Source: Clostridiales bacterium (GTDB taxonomy: Bacteria; Bacillota; Clostridia; Christensenellales; CAG-314). From it: 64,000 bases of DNA. This document shows positions 45,518 through 54,788 of this stretch, in pieces. Within the stretch, counting starts at the first letter, position 1. Each line of letters opens with the position of its first letter. The notes under the pieces are model-generated. The model saw only the letters and a list, made by a program, of their open reading frames with translations, was not told the origin of the DNA and searched no databases. The translations under genes were made by a program, and so were the position numbers. The stretch lies in the NCBI GenBank assembly GCA_022508305.1, contig JAFLVM010000002.1:27729-91728 (forward strand), read 5' to 3'.

Positions 45518-46750
45518 TTAAATAACCCACTCACCGTTGCGGAACAACGGAACAACCTTTCCGTCGTAAGTGATACCGTCAATGTCCATGTCCTTCGTGC
45601 CAACCATGAAGTCAACGTGTTGAATGCTTTGGTTCATTCCGCGTTCGGCAAGCTGTTCAAGTGTCAAACTGTTGCCGTCCTTTGTGGTTGTGGGATAGCT
45701 TGCGCCGAATGCAAGGTGACAGCTTGCGTTTTCGTCAAACAACGTGTTGTAGAACAGTATGCCGCTTTCCGCAATGGGGGAGTTTCTGCCGATCAAAGCA
45801 ATTTCGCCCAGTGACAGCACGCCTTCGTCTGATGACAAAATTGCTTTCAATGCTTCGTAGCCAACTTCCGCCTTGTAGTCAACAACCTTGCCGTCTTTAA
45901 ACGTTATTGAGAAATTGTCAATCACGTTGCCGTTGTTGACAAGGGGCAATGCGTTTACAACCTTGCCGTTAATCTTGCGGTTGTGCGGCGCAGTGAACAC
46001 CTCTTCCGTAGGCATATTCGCCGTAAAGGGAATGCCGTCCTGACCTTCTTCTTCCGCTGCAATCCACTGGTGGTCTGTAGCAAGTCCAACCTTGAGGTCG
46101 GTTCCGCGCGCATTACGCATGTGTACGTACTCGAAGTTGTGTTTGTTCAAGAAGTCTGCCCTGCGGTGGAGCGTTGCAATGTGTCCTTGCCATGCCGCAG
46201 TAGGTTCAACCGTGTCCAAACGCATGATGTGGGCAATTGCGTCCCACATTTTGTCAACAGCTTCCTCAGGAGAAACGTCGGGGAACACTTGGCTTGCCCA
46301 CGCTTTTGTGGGAATAGATATTATTGTCCAACGCAGGTAGTTAGACATGGTGGCATTTCTAAAGTCTTTTCTGGACTTGAGTATAGCAAGTTGTCTTGCC
46401 TCGATTTTGTCAGCCTTGCAACCCTTAAATTTGTTGGGGTTTTCTGCTGAAATTGCGATAAGACACACCTTGTGCTTGATAAAGTACTTGTATTGAGCGG
46501 TCTTGTATTCGGGAACTTTCGACAAGGTTCTCTTGCTTGCTCTCTGCACTTCGATACGGTCAAGCACTTCGTCCAGCCACTCGATGTGTACGCGTTTTGC
46601 GCCAAATTTGTAGGCTTTTTCAGCAATTAAGTGAGCGAAATCCGCGCACTGCACGTCACAGCGGATGACAACCTCTTGCTTGGGTTGCATATTTGCGCCG
46701 ACCAAAACTGCCAATTCGGCAAAGTTTTCCATTTGTTTTTTAGTTAACAT
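45518..46750 (-). CDS. M29-family aminopeptidase
   Basis: 410 residues, typical of AmpS/PepS. The metal-site regions include NMPTEEVFTAPH near residue 245, IALIGRNSPIAES near residue 313 and SIQHVDFMVGTKDMDIDG near residue 380, providing Glu, His and Asp ligands for two divalent metals. It is a cytosolic exopeptidase removing N-terminal residues. AAAGGAG precedes the ATG. Two perfect palindromes lie in the upstream region. Confidence 0.93.
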   Translation of the reverse strand: MLTKKQMENFAELAVLVGANMQPKQEVVIRCDVQCADFAHLIAEKAYKFGAKRVHIEWLDEVLDRIEVQRASKRTLSKVPEYKTAQYKYFIKHKVCLIAISAENPNKFKGCKADKIEARQLAILKSRKDFRNATMSNYLRWTIISIPTKAWASQVFPDVSPEEAVDKMWDAIAHIMRLDTVEPTAAWQGHIATLHRRADFLNKHNFEYVHMRNARGTDLKVGLATDHQWIAAEEEGQDGIPFTANMPTEEVFTAPHNRKINGKVVNALPLVNNGNVIDNFSITFKDGKVVDYKAEVGYEALKAILSSDEGVLSLGEIALIGRNSPIAESGILFYNTLFDENASCHLAFGASYPTTTKDGNSLTLEQLAERGMNQSIQHVDFMVGTKDMDIDGITYDGKVVPLFRNGEWVI

Positions 46751-46792
46751 TCGTATGCTCCTTTGCGCATATGCGCGAGTAATTATGGCAAT

Positions 46793-46828
46793 ATTATATT
46801 AGATTGCAGCTACAAAGTCAACTTTGTA
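46793..46828 (-). promoter_or_regulatory. Promoter of the aminopeptidase with a palindrome over the -35 box
   Basis: On the minus strand TTGACT (46816-46821), 17 bp, TATAAT (46793-46798). TACAAAGT and ACTTTGTA arms with a 2-bp gap (46811-46828) straddle the -35. A second palindrome, GCGCATATGCGC (46765-46776), lies in the leader. A regulator is plausible but unidentified. Confidence 0.75.
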
Positions 46829-46925
46829 AGGGTGAAGATGAACTTAAAGATTGATTGGAATTATGCTTACCGATATATCAGTAAGGTCAGGCAATATTTT
46901 TGTGGCTGTTGAGTTAAACCGTTTG

Positions 46926-46954
46926 TTGCAAACTAAAGTTAGATATGTTATTAT
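46926..46954 (+). promoter_or_regulatory. Promoter of the cyclophilin gene
   Basis: TTGCAA (46926-46931), 17 bp, TATTAT (46949-46954). Confidence 0.65.
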
Positions 46955-46983
46955 GTTACCAACAAATCACAAGGAGAACTAAT

Positions 46984-47505
46984 ATGCAAAATCCAGTTGC
47001 AACCGTAACGATGAAAAACGGCAAGCAAATTGTACTTGAACTTTACCCCGACGTTGCGCCTAACACAGTCAACAACTTTATTGCTTTGGCAAACAGCGGC
47101 TTTTACGACGGACTTATCTTCCACAGAGTCATTCGCGGCTTCATGATTCAGGGCGGTTGCCCTCAAGGCACCGGCACGGGCGGTCCCGGCTACGGTATAA
47201 AGGGCGAATTTTCCCAAAACGGTTTCAAAAATCCGTTGAAGCACACTCGCGGAGTGATTTCTATGGCGCGCGCAATGGACCCAAACAGCGCGGGAAGTCA
47301 ATTCTTCATCATGCACGCCGACGCGCCGCACCTTGACGGAGCCTACGCGGCATTCGGTGAGGTCACAAGCGGAATTGAGGTAGTGGACGCAATCGCCGAC
47401 GAGTACACCGACTTTAGAGACAAGCCCTACGAGCCGCAGGTGATGGCGACCGTTCGTGTGGAAACGTTTGGACGGGAATTTCCCGCGCCAACCAAAGTAA
47501 GATAG
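46984..47505 (+). CDS. Cyclophilin-type peptidyl-prolyl isomerase
   Basis: 173 residues from the ATG at 46984, which follows [30 protein letters not shown] contains the catalytic Arg region; [18 protein letters not shown] and [12 protein letters not shown] complete the fold. No signal peptide, so a cytosolic folding factor. A frame extension to 46945 overlaps the promoter. Confidence 0.96.
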   Translation: MQNPVATVTMKNGKQIVLELYPDVAPNTVNNFIALANSGFYDGLIFHRVIRGFMIQGGCPQGTGTGGPGYGIKGEFSQNGFKNPLKHTRGVISMARAMDPNSAGSQFFIMHADAPHLDGAYAAFGEVTSGIEVVDAIADEYTDFRDKPYEPQVMATVRVETFGREFPAPTKVR

Positions 47506-47520
47506 TAAAAGGAGTAGTAA

Positions 47521-48474
47521 ATGTCACGAATAGGACGCAGATTACTAATATTTTTGCTTGTTTTAGTGATTTTGTTTGCCGCTTGCGCGGTGACGGTAGC
47601 GGTGCTTTTCAACAAAACCTTTGAGCAGCTTGGCGTTAGTGACGTACCTTTGATAAACGGCAAAACAATTGCAGACATGAATCTTGAGGGCTACAAGCCT
47701 GTTGACGTGTGGCCTCTTGCCAAATCGTTGTTCAAAGACAACTCGTCTTTGATGGACTACGCGCCAAACGACGATGACCTTGCAGCTGTGAACAATATTT
47801 TTAAGACAAGCTCCATATCGTTGGGGTTAACGGGAGTCCATTACAGTGAGCTTATTTACAGTTCGGCAACTTTTGTCAACAGTAGGCTACTGATTTTTAC
47901 GGACAAACAGCTGTGCGCGCTGCTTAACAGCGTTGTCAAGCAAGCGCCTAACGATTTGTTGCTGTCCGCGGGCGGCGAGATTTTGGCGTATTTGGGCAGT
48001 AAAGAAATTAAGGAAATTCTTGACCTTTTGGAAGAGTTTGACGTAACGGTAGAGCAAATAAAGCTGTTGTCCGAAGATGATACGCCTCACCTTGAGTTAC
48101 TCATTTCTTTGGATATTTCCAAGTACACGCAGGACTTCTATTTGCCTGTTTTGGGGAAAATAAATTCCCGCATTTACGTCACCGTCAACTACCGTTTGAA
48201 CGTTGATGAAAATGGGTTTATCAAGTTGTATTCGCCTGTTTTGTTCGTTAACGGCAACGACGCAAAGTTAAGTCAAGCGGTACTGGACGGATTGTTCATT
48301 GCAATGAATAATGACGAAAATTCCGACCCCATGTCAACAAAATCGCTCACGGACGGCGTTTCCGCTTTCGTCGGAGTCGTGTTTGAACACGTCGGTTGCA
48401 TTGGCAACGGTTCAAGCTACGGACTAATGGGTGTGGACGTCACAAACCGAACAATTTGCCTTGTAAGTCACTAA
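47521..48474 (+). CDS. Hypothetical single-pass membrane protein
   Basis: 317 residues, not recognised. An N-terminal basic stretch (SRIGRR) and one helix (residues 8-30) anchor a predicted extracytoplasmic domain with alternating hydrophobic beta-like and helical segments and only one Cys outside the helix. It begins 15 nt after the cyclophilin gene with AAAGGAG upstream, so the two are probably one transcript. There is no catalytic motif I can name. No T-rich terminator follows before the next promoter. Confidence 0.75.
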   Translation: MSRIGRRLLIFLLVLVILFAACAVTVAVLFNKTFEQLGVSDVPLINGKTIADMNLEGYKPVDVWPLAKSLFKDNSSLMDYAPNDDDLAAVNNIFKTSSISLGLTGVHYSELIYSSATFVNSRLLIFTDKQLCALLNSVVKQAPNDLLLSAGGEILAYLGSKEIKEILDLLEEFDVTVEQIKLLSEDDTPHLELLISLDISKYTQDFYLPVLGKINSRIYVTVNYRLNVDENGFIKLYSPVLFVNGNDAKLSQAVLDGLFIAMNNDENSDPMSTKSLTDGVSAFVGVVFEHVGCIGNGSSYGLMGVDVTNRTICLVSH

Positions 48475-48490
48475 ATTTTTACTTTTGGTA

Positions 48491-48518
48491 TTGACTTTTT
48501 TTCCAATTAATGTATAAT
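48491..48518 (+). promoter_or_regulatory. Promoter of the nucleoside kinase gene
   Basis: TTGACT (48491-48496), 16 bp, TATAAT (48513-48518). Confidence 0.8.
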
Positions 48519-48562
48519 ACCAATGCGCCGTGAATATGGTGTATTTTTTCAAGGAGAAAACT

Positions 48563-50209
48563 ATGTTTAAAGTTAATATTGCAGGCAAAACTCACACGCT
48601 CAGCGAGAAAACCCCCATTTTGAACCTAATTGACAATTCCGCAAAGGAATTCGTTGTGGCAAAGGTTAACAACCGTTTGCGTGAGCTAACCTACGAGTTG
48701 AGCTTTGAAGCTAACGTCGAGCTGCTCAACCTCAAAACTTCTGACGGCGTCAAGGTGTACGAAACAAGCCTGAGGTACCTTTTGGCAATGGCTTTCCACA
48801 ACCTGTACCCCGACTACCAAATCAAGATTAGCTACGCAATTTCCCGTTCGCTGCTTGTATCGGTGGTGGAACCCAAGGTTACAATTGACAAAAAGATGCT
48901 CAACGCCGTCGTTGCGGAGCTTGACCGTCTTGTTCAGGCAGATTTGCCCTTTGAGCGCACGGTAATGTCGAAAGAGGACGCCTACGACTACTTTGTAAAG
49001 CAAAAGCAAGTTGACAAGGCGGACGCGCTTCAGTACCGTCCGGAAAAAACGTGCCATTTTTACCGCTGCGGCGACTACCTCAACTACATGTACGGCTACA
49101 TGGTACCGTCCACAGGTTATATTTCTCAATACAAGCTGTTCTGCTACGACGGACATATCATCGCGCAGTACCCCAGATACGAGGCTGACGGCAAAATTCC
49201 CGAGTTTAATGATGAGCCGACCTTTAGTAAGGTACTGAAAAACGCGCACAAGTGGGCGAAAATTTGCAACGCGGAAATAATTTCCAAAATGAACGAGCAC
49301 ATTGTGGAAGACACTTACGTTGACTTCATCAATATGAACGAGACCTTGCACAATGATATGTTGCACGAACTGGGGGACAGAATTGCGGGCGACATAGAGA
49401 ATATTCGTCTAATTTGCATTGCGGGACCGTCAAGCTCGGGTAAAACCACCTTCAGTAACCGTCTGCGTATCGAACTCATGTCTCGCGGAATTAAGCCGCT
49501 GCGCATTTCTCTCGATATGTACTACAAAAACAGGGACGACATTCCAGTAGACGAATTTGGACAAAAGGACTTTGAGCATATCAATGCGCTGGACGTGGAC
49601 TTGTTCAACGAGCACATGGCTGCTCTCATTGACGGCGAGGAAGTGGAGTTGCCCAACTACCAATTTGAGCAGGGACGCGCGGAAAAGGGCTTTTTGACCA
49701 AGATTGGTCCGGACACACCCATTATTATCGAGGGAATTCACGCGCTCAACGACCAACTGTCCTACGCAATCCCCAAGCACCAAAAATTCAAAATTTACAT
49801 TGCGCCGCAGTTCCAAATCAACATTGATTACCACAACCCGATAAGCTACACCGACATTCGTCTGCTTCGTCGAATTGTACGCGACAAGAAGTATCGCGGA
49901 GCTTCTGCCGAGAGGACGCTTGATATGTGGCCGTCGGTAAGACGCGGTGAATTCAAGTGGATTTACCCCTATCAAGAGGGTTGCAACTACGTTTACAATT
50001 CGGCGCTGACGTACGAGCTTTGCGTACTGAAAAAATACGCCCTTCCTGCGCTTCAGGAAGTCAAGGCGGACAGCCCGTACTACATAACCGCCAATCGCCT
50101 AATCAAGTTCCTCAAGTACTTCAAGGATATGGAGGACAAGTGGGTGCCCTGCAACTCGTTGCTTCGCGAATTCATCGGCGGTAGCTGCTTTGCCGAAGTG
50201 GATGAGTAG
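48563..50209 (+). CDS. Uridine kinase-like nucleoside kinase with ThrRS-like N-terminal region
   Basis: 548 residues from the ATG at 48563 (AAGGAG upstream). The N-terminal 60 residues resemble a TGS domain, followed by a region akin to the second N-terminal domain of threonyl-tRNA synthetase, with HFYRCGDYLNYMYGYMVPS near residue 160. The kinase domain starts near residue 285 with the P-loop IAGPSSSGKTTFSNRL, followed by SLDMYYKNRDDIP and the uridine-kinase-like IIEGIHALND. Such proteins phosphorylate nucleosides, probably uridine or cytidine; the role of the N-terminal part is unknown. Confidence 0.9.
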   Translation: MFKVNIAGKTHTLSEKTPILNLIDNSAKEFVVAKVNNRLRELTYELSFEANVELLNLKTSDGVKVYETSLRYLLAMAFHNLYPDYQIKISYAISRSLLVSVVEPKVTIDKKMLNAVVAELDRLVQADLPFERTVMSKEDAYDYFVKQKQVDKADALQYRPEKTCHFYRCGDYLNYMYGYMVPSTGYISQYKLFCYDGHIIAQYPRYEADGKIPEFNDEPTFSKVLKNAHKWAKICNAEIISKMNEHIVEDTYVDFINMNETLHNDMLHELGDRIAGDIENIRLICIAGPSSSGKTTFSNRLRIELMSRGIKPLRISLDMYYKNRDDIPVDEFGQKDFEHINALDVDLFNEHMAALIDGEEVELPNYQFEQGRAEKGFLTKIGPDTPIIIEGIHALNDQLSYAIPKHQKFKIYIAPQFQINIDYHNPISYTDIRLLRRIVRDKKYRGASAERTLDMWPSVRRGEFKWIYPYQEGCNYVYNSALTYELCVLKKYALPALQEVKADSPYYITANRLIKFLKYFKDMEDKWVPCNSLLREFIGGSCFAEVDE

Positions 50210-50269
50210 TAGTTTCACGTGGGTTTGCTTTTGGTAAATAAATTAAATATATTCAAATAAGTATCTAAA

Positions 50270-50302
50270 AAGGCTTGCCGAAATTTCGGTAAGCCTTTTT
50301 TT
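50270..50302 (+). terminator. Terminator of the nucleoside kinase gene
   Basis: AAGGCTT-GCCGAAA and TTTCGGT-AAGCCTT form a long stem, then seven T's. Confidence 0.92.
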
Positions 50303-50303
50303 G

Positions 50304-50377
50304 AAATAAAAATCCCGAGCGGCGATTAAGCAGGCTCGGGGTTGATGCACTCTAGAAATGCATCTGCCTAATTGGCA
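50304..50377 (-). ncRNA. Candidate stand-alone small RNA with H-type pseudoknot
   Basis: A consensus promoter on the minus strand predicts a start near 50377, and a terminator stem (CCCGAGC at 50340-50334 with GCTCGGG at 50320-50314) plus T-run ends it near 50304. In RNA order: ATTAGGCAG, a small hairpin GATGCA/TGCATC, CCCGAGC, CTGCTTAAT, GCTCGGG. ATTAGGCAG pairs with CTGCTTAAT (one G-U), which lies in the loop of the terminator stem, giving a pseudoknot or two exclusive folds. No reading frame is present, and no gene lies downstream on this strand before the kinase 3' end. I do not recognise a known family. Confidence 0.65.
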
Positions 50378-50382
50378 ATAGT

Positions 50383-50411
50383 ATTATATAAACATATTTA
50401 AAAAATGTCAA
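50383..50411 (-). promoter_or_regulatory. Promoter of the candidate small RNA
   Basis: On the minus strand TTGACA (50406-50411), 17 bp, TATAAT (50383-50388), a perfect match to consensus. Confidence 0.85.
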
Positions 50412-50426
50412 TTAGATGTTCAGTTT

Positions 50427-51020
50427 TTATATTTTGTTGATTTCGTCAAGTATCGCCGTTGCTTGTTTTTCGAGAGAGTTTTTGAGGGTGGGGTCGGAAA
50501 TCAGCGCCGTATTGGCGTGAACGTTGACCAAACAACTTTTTGCTACCGTCTTGCACAAATCCATTGCAATCACGCAGTCGGAACTGACGTATTTACTAAG
50601 ATATGGCAAGATTCGAACCTTTGAGAGCCTCAGTATTTCACGGCACAAGCCCATCACGTCAATTGGAACGAGGGCTGCGCGGTGGTAGGCTTTTTGCAGC
50701 TCGTTAGAGCGGCGTTTTTGTTCGTCAGCGGTGGTTTTCGGCAGTCGCAACGCTTCTACAATCCGTTCAAATGCTTGCGCGTCATCGTTAGACAGTTTGT
50801 ACAGCGCTCTTTTTGCGCGGGCAATTACTTCACCCTGACTACGCAGATACACGTAGTTTTCGTCCGTTTCGGCAAGCTTTGCAGTGGTGACGTTGATAGC
50901 CATTTCTGCGAGCGAGCAAGCTATCGCTGCAACCTGCGCCAATGCGCTTCCGCCACCGGGAGTAGGGGCTTTGCTTGCCAAAATACCGTTATATTCTTCT
51001 ATCGTGAGATTCTCAAACAT
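50427..51020 (-). CDS. Formiminotransferase-cyclodeaminase C-domain family protein
   Basis: 197 residues from the ATG at 51020, which follows GGGAGG. The N-terminal KAPTPGGGSALAQVAAIACSLAEMAINVT is the cyclodeaminase signature. Stand-alone proteins of this fold act as formimino-THF cyclodeaminase or methenyl-THF cyclohydrolase in one-carbon metabolism. It is a single gene, divergent from hrcA. Confidence 0.93.
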   Translation of the reverse strand: MFENLTIEEYNGILASKAPTPGGGSALAQVAAIACSLAEMAINVTTAKLAETDENYVYLRSQGEVIARAKRALYKLSNDDAQAFERIVEALRLPKTTADEQKRRSNELQKAYHRAALVPIDVMGLCREILRLSKVRILPYLSKYVSSDCVIAMDLCKTVAKSCLVNVHANTALISDPTLKNSLEKQATAILDEINKI

Positions 51021-51043
51021 CTTTTCCTCCCGTGTATGCGACA

Positions 51044-51072
51044 ATTATATAAAATTTTATTGTTTTGGTCAA
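51044..51072 (-). promoter_or_regulatory. Promoter of the cyclodeaminase-family gene
   Basis: On the minus strand TTGACC (51067-51072), 17 bp, TATAAT (51044-51049). Confidence 0.75.
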
Positions 51073-51090
51073 ATTTTTCCGTATATTTTA

Positions 51091-51119
51091 TTGACAAGGC
51101 GGGCATATAGTGATATATT
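51091..51119 (+). promoter_or_regulatory. Promoter of the hrcA-grpE-dnaK-dnaJ operon
   Basis: TTGACA (51091-51096), 17 bp, TATATT (51114-51119). Confidence 0.85.
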
Positions 51120-51130
51120 AGAGGCAGAAA

Positions 51131-51157
51131 TTAGCAGTCAAACCGTTTGAGTGCTAA
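51131..51157 (+). promoter_or_regulatory. CIRCE operator (HrcA binding site)
   Basis: TTAGCAGTC, nine bases, GAGTGCTAA: the CIRCE inverted repeat with one mismatch in the left arm. It lies just after the promoter, where HrcA repression of the heat-shock operon is expected. Confidence 0.95.
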
Positions 51158-51183
51158 CACTCGACAAAAAATGGTGACAAAGT

Positions 51184-52212
51184 ATGTTATCTGACAGAAA
51201 AAAGAAAATACTGTGCGCAGTAGTGGACAGTTACATTGACAAGGCGACGCCCGTTGCCAGCAAGGACATTCAGGAGGAATATCTTTCGGAATGTTCTTCG
51301 GCTACTATTCGTAACGAGCTGTCTACACTTGAAAGCATGGGATACCTAATCCAGCCGCACGTGTCTGCCGGACGTATTCCGTCGGAAAAAGCATTCCGCT
51401 TTTACGTCAACGAGCTGATGTACGAAAGCAACCTCACAAGCCGTGAGGCGGAGTTGATTGAGCAGTACTTCAATCGTAAGATAGGTTCGCTCGAGGACGT
51501 GATGACGGCGGTGACGCGCATCGTTGCGGAAATCACCAATTACACCTCGGTTGTTGTCAAAGAGGACATGTCGGACACGATAACGGCAATCAAGCTTCTC
51601 GACCTCGACAACGGCAAGATGCTAGTGGTAATAGTCACCGATTCGCGTGTACTTAAAGACGGAATGGTGGATTTGCCCGACGACTTTGACGAACGCATGA
51701 TAGAGCAGGCGCAGCGTTGGCTCAACAAAATTTTCTGTGGCAAGCACGTCAGCGAGTTTATCAACTTCAACTACCCGTTTGCCCTTGTCAACGACGAGTT
51801 CGCGCAGTACAACGCATTGTTCAAGAAGATTATCGACGTTTTGAAAAAGGTGTCGCTTGCTAACGGTATGGACGTTGAGATGTACGGCGAAAGCAAAATT
51901 CTCGAACACAGCGAGTACACCAACGTCGCAAGCGCGAGAAAGTTCCTTGCCGAAATGGAAAACAAGGAAAAGATTGCCGAAATCCTCACCAACGACGGCG
52001 GAACGGACGGCGTCACTGTCAAGATTGGCAAGGAAGAAAACGCTCCCGAGGGCTGCGCGGTAGTGACTACGAGGGTTAGCCTTGGCGACAACGTCAGCGG
52101 CTCAATCGGCGTAATCGGACCTGTCAGAATGAACTACAAAAAGGTGCTTTCGGTACTGGACAAAATTAGTGAAATCATCATTGATTTGGTGGGTAACAAG
52201 GAGACTAAATGA
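51184..52212 (+). CDS. hrcA: Heat-inducible transcription repressor HrcA
   Basis: 342 residues. The winged-helix N-terminus includes ILCAVVDSYIDKATPVASKDI and SSATIRNELSTLESMGYLIQPH, followed by the usual dimerisation domain ending with SIGVIGPVRMNYKKVLSVLD. It represses its own operon through the adjacent CIRCE and loses activity when GroEL is occupied. Shine-Dalgarno is weak (GGTG). Confidence 0.97.
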   Translation: MLSDRKKKILCAVVDSYIDKATPVASKDIQEEYLSECSSATIRNELSTLESMGYLIQPHVSAGRIPSEKAFRFYVNELMYESNLTSREAELIEQYFNRKIGSLEDVMTAVTRIVAEITNYTSVVVKEDMSDTITAIKLLDLDNGKMLVVIVTDSRVLKDGMVDLPDDFDERMIEQAQRWLNKIFCGKHVSEFINFNYPFALVNDEFAQYNALFKKIIDVLKKVSLANGMDVEMYGESKILEHSEYTNVASARKFLAEMENKEKIAEILTNDGGTDGVTVKIGKEENAPEGCAVVTTRVSLGDNVSGSIGVIGPVRMNYKKVLSVLDKISEIIIDLVGNKETK

Positions 52213-52811
52213 AAAAGGAAAAACAGACAAAACAACAGGAAGTAAAGCCTGAAGCTTCAAATGGGGTGGAGAAAAACGCCCAAACGGAGCTTGAAAAGGC
52301 ATTGACGGAAGAAAACGAAAAGCTTATTGCAGAGGTGGAACGCTTAGCTGCCGAAAACGAAAAGCTAAGTAAAACCTGCAAACGGCTGCAAAGCTCGGCG
52401 GACAAATCCGACGCCTATCTCAATCAGCTTGTGGCAATGAAAAACGACTTTGAAAGCTACAAGCGCCGCATGAAATTCAACGGCGAGCAGGCAAAGGCAG
52501 AGGGAGTTCAGTCAGTTATAACCAAGCTAATTGCCGTTTGCGACAATTTTGACCTTGCAAAGCAGCACTTGACGGACGAAAACTTGAAAGCGTTTGAAAT
52601 GGTGTACGGACAGTTTCTGCAAATTCTCAAGGAGTGCGGCGTAGAGGAAATGGACGTTATCGGACAGCCCTTCGACTGCATGAGAATGAACGCGCTTTCC
52701 AAGATGGACTACGGCGAAGACAAGCGTGACCTTGTTGTAGAAGTGTACAAGAAAGGCTACGTAATGGGCGACAAAATCCTACGCTACGCCGAAGTAATAG
52801 TAGGAGCATAA
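52209..52811 (+). CDS. grpE: Nucleotide exchange factor GrpE
   Basis: 200 residues. A charged, low-complexity N-terminus leads into a long coiled coil (about residues 30-75), then MKNDFESYKRRMKFNGEQAKAEG and the C-terminal beta domain with QPFDCMRMNAL and VVEVYKKGYVMGDKILRYAEVIV. It releases ADP from DnaK. ATGA overlap with hrcA. Confidence 0.96.
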   Translation: MKKEKQTKQQEVKPEASNGVEKNAQTELEKALTEENEKLIAEVERLAAENEKLSKTCKRLQSSADKSDAYLNQLVAMKNDFESYKRRMKFNGEQAKAEGVQSVITKLIAVCDNFDLAKQHLTDENLKAFEMVYGQFLQILKECGVEEMDVIGQPFDCMRMNALSKMDYGEDKRDLVVEVYKKGYVMGDKILRYAEVIVGA

Positions 52812-52845
52812 CACCTCGCCGGTGGGGCAAGTAGGTTCGTGTGCA
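52812..52845 (+). repeat. Intergenic repeat, family A, copy 2
   Basis: CACCTCGCCGGTGGGGCAAG plus TAGGTTCGTGTGCA, directly after the grpE stop. Further on in this gap, TATTCATT and AATGAATA (52874-52893) form a small hairpin before dnaK. Confidence 0.7.
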
Positions 52846-52956
52846 GTGCCTTTGTTCAAGATAAATAACGGTGTATTCATTCAATAATGAATAAAAACAA
52901 TATATATACCCCTCGTGGGTTTGAATAAAAAATAATGGAAAAAGGAGATATATATC

Positions 52957-54768
52957 ATGGGAAAAATCATAGGAATTGACTTAGGAACAACTAACAGCTG
53001 CGTAGCAGTACTCGAAGGCGGCGAACCCGTCGTAATCACCAACTCGGAAGGCAACCGCACGACACCCTCAATCGTCGGTTTTACAAAGGACGGCGAACGT
53101 CTTGTAGGACAGGTTGCGAAACGTCAGGCAGTTGTAAACGCCGACAAAACCGTGCTTTCCATCAAGCGCGAAATGGGAAGTAACTACACCGTAGACATCG
53201 ACGGCAAAAAGTACAGCCCGCAAGAAATCTCCGCTATCATCCTTTCTAAACTGAAGGCGGATGCAGAGGCTTATCTCGGCGAAAAGGTTACTCAAGCGGT
53301 AATTACCGTTCCCGCGTATTTCAGCGACGCTCAACGTCAGGCAACCAAGGACGCAGGCAAAATTGCAGGACTTGAAGTACTCCGTATAATCAACGAGCCT
53401 ACAGCGGCAGCTTTGGCGTACGGTCTTGACAAGGGCGAAAACAAAAACCAAAAAATCTTGATTTACGACCTTGGCGGCGGCACGTTCGACGTATCAATCC
53501 TTGAAATCGGCGACGGCGTGTTCGAAGTTCTTGCAACCAACGGTAACAACCGTCTGGGCGGCGACGACATCGACCAAATCGTAATGGATTACCTCATTGC
53601 AGAATTCAAAAAGACCAGCGGCATCGACCTCAGTAAAGACAAGCAGGCTTTGCAACGTTTGAAAGAGGCTGCTGAAAAAGCAAAGATTGAGTTGTCATCC
53701 ACACTCAAAACAACCGTTTCGTTGCCCTTCATCACGGCAGACGCAACAGGTCCCAAGCACTTGGAAATCGAAATCACCCGCGCTAAGTTCGAAAGCCTCA
53801 TTGACGGCATAATCAAGAAGACAATCGAGCCGATGAAGCGCGCAATGTCAGACGCAGGCGTTACAAACAACGACCTCAACCGTGTAATCTTGGTAGGCGG
53901 TTCCACCCGTATACCCGCTGTTGTAGAAGCTGTTAAGAATTTCAGCGGCAAAGAGCCCTACAAGGGAATCAACCCCGACGAATGCGTTGCAATCGGCGCT
54001 GCAATTCAAGGCGGCGTACTTGGCGGCGAAGTTAAGGACGTTCTTTTGCTTGACGTAACCCCGCTGTCACTCGGTATCGAGGTACTTGGCGGCGTTATGG
54101 CAAAGCTCATCGAGCGTAACACGACAATCCCCACAAGCAAATCTCAAATCTTCTCAACGGCTGCGGACAACCAAACGAGCGTAGACATTCACGTACTGCA
54201 AGGCGAACGCGAAATGGCAGCAGACAACAAGACTCTCGGTCGTTTCCAACTGACGGGTATTGCTCCCGCTCCCAGAGGAATTCCGCAAATCGAAGTTAAG
54301 TTCGATATCGACGCAAACGGTATTGTACACGTAACGGCTAAGGACCTCGGCACTCAAAAGGAACAGTCAGTTACGATTACTTCGTCTACCAACCTTTCCG
54401 AAGCAGACATTGACAAGGCTGTCAAGGATGCGGAAAAGTACGCCGAAGAGGACAAGAAACGCCGCGAAGCAGTAGAAGCGCGCAACGGACTTGACCAAAT
54501 GATTCTTTCTCTCGAACAGTTCATTCGCGAAAGCGGCGACAAGCTCGAAGCAGGCGACAAGGAAAAGATTGAGGAAGAAATCAAGAAGGGCAAGGAAGTA
54601 CTTGAAAAGCAAGGCGCAACCACCGAAGAACTCAAGGCGGAAACCGACCGCATTGCTCAAAGCTCGGCTTCAATCTTCCAAAAGTTCTATCAACAGGCTC
54701 AACAGAGCTCACAGCAAGCAGACGGTAGCGAAGTCAAGTACGACGTTCACGACGACGAAAACAAATAA
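52957..54768 (+). CDS. dnaK: Chaperone DnaK (Hsp70)
   Basis: 603 residues. [18 protein letters not shown], the Gram-positive-type NBD without the insertion found in Proteobacteria, [31 protein letters not shown] and the linker [17 protein letters not shown] are present, ending in a Gln-rich lid and [15 protein letters not shown] precedes the ATG. Confidence 0.98.
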   Translation: MGKIIGIDLGTTNSCVAVLEGGEPVVITNSEGNRTTPSIVGFTKDGERLVGQVAKRQAVVNADKTVLSIKREMGSNYTVDIDGKKYSPQEISAIILSKLKADAEAYLGEKVTQAVITVPAYFSDAQRQATKDAGKIAGLEVLRIINEPTAAALAYGLDKGENKNQKILIYDLGGGTFDVSILEIGDGVFEVLATNGNNRLGGDDIDQIVMDYLIAEFKKTSGIDLSKDKQALQRLKEAAEKAKIELSSTLKTTVSLPFITADATGPKHLEIEITRAKFESLIDGIIKKTIEPMKRAMSDAGVTNNDLNRVILVGGSTRIPAVVEAVKNFSGKEPYKGINPDECVAIGAAIQGGVLGGEVKDVLLLDVTPLSLGIEVLGGVMAKLIERNTTIPTSKSQIFSTAADNQTSVDIHVLQGEREMAADNKTLGRFQLTGIAPAPRGIPQIEVKFDIDANGIVHVTAKDLGTQKEQSVTITSSTNLSEADIDKAVKDAEKYAEEDKKRREAVEARNGLDQMILSLEQFIRESGDKLEAGDKEKIEEEIKKGKEVLEKQGATTEELKAETDRIAQSSASIFQKFYQQAQQSSQQADGSEVKYDVHDDENK

Positions 54769-54788
54769 ATACCCCTTAGAGATACAAA

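Noticed and set aside
50605-50630. tRNA T-loop-like GGTTCGAATC on the minus strand
   Set aside because: It lies in the coding sequence of the cyclodeaminase-family gene and no cloverleaf can be drawn around it.
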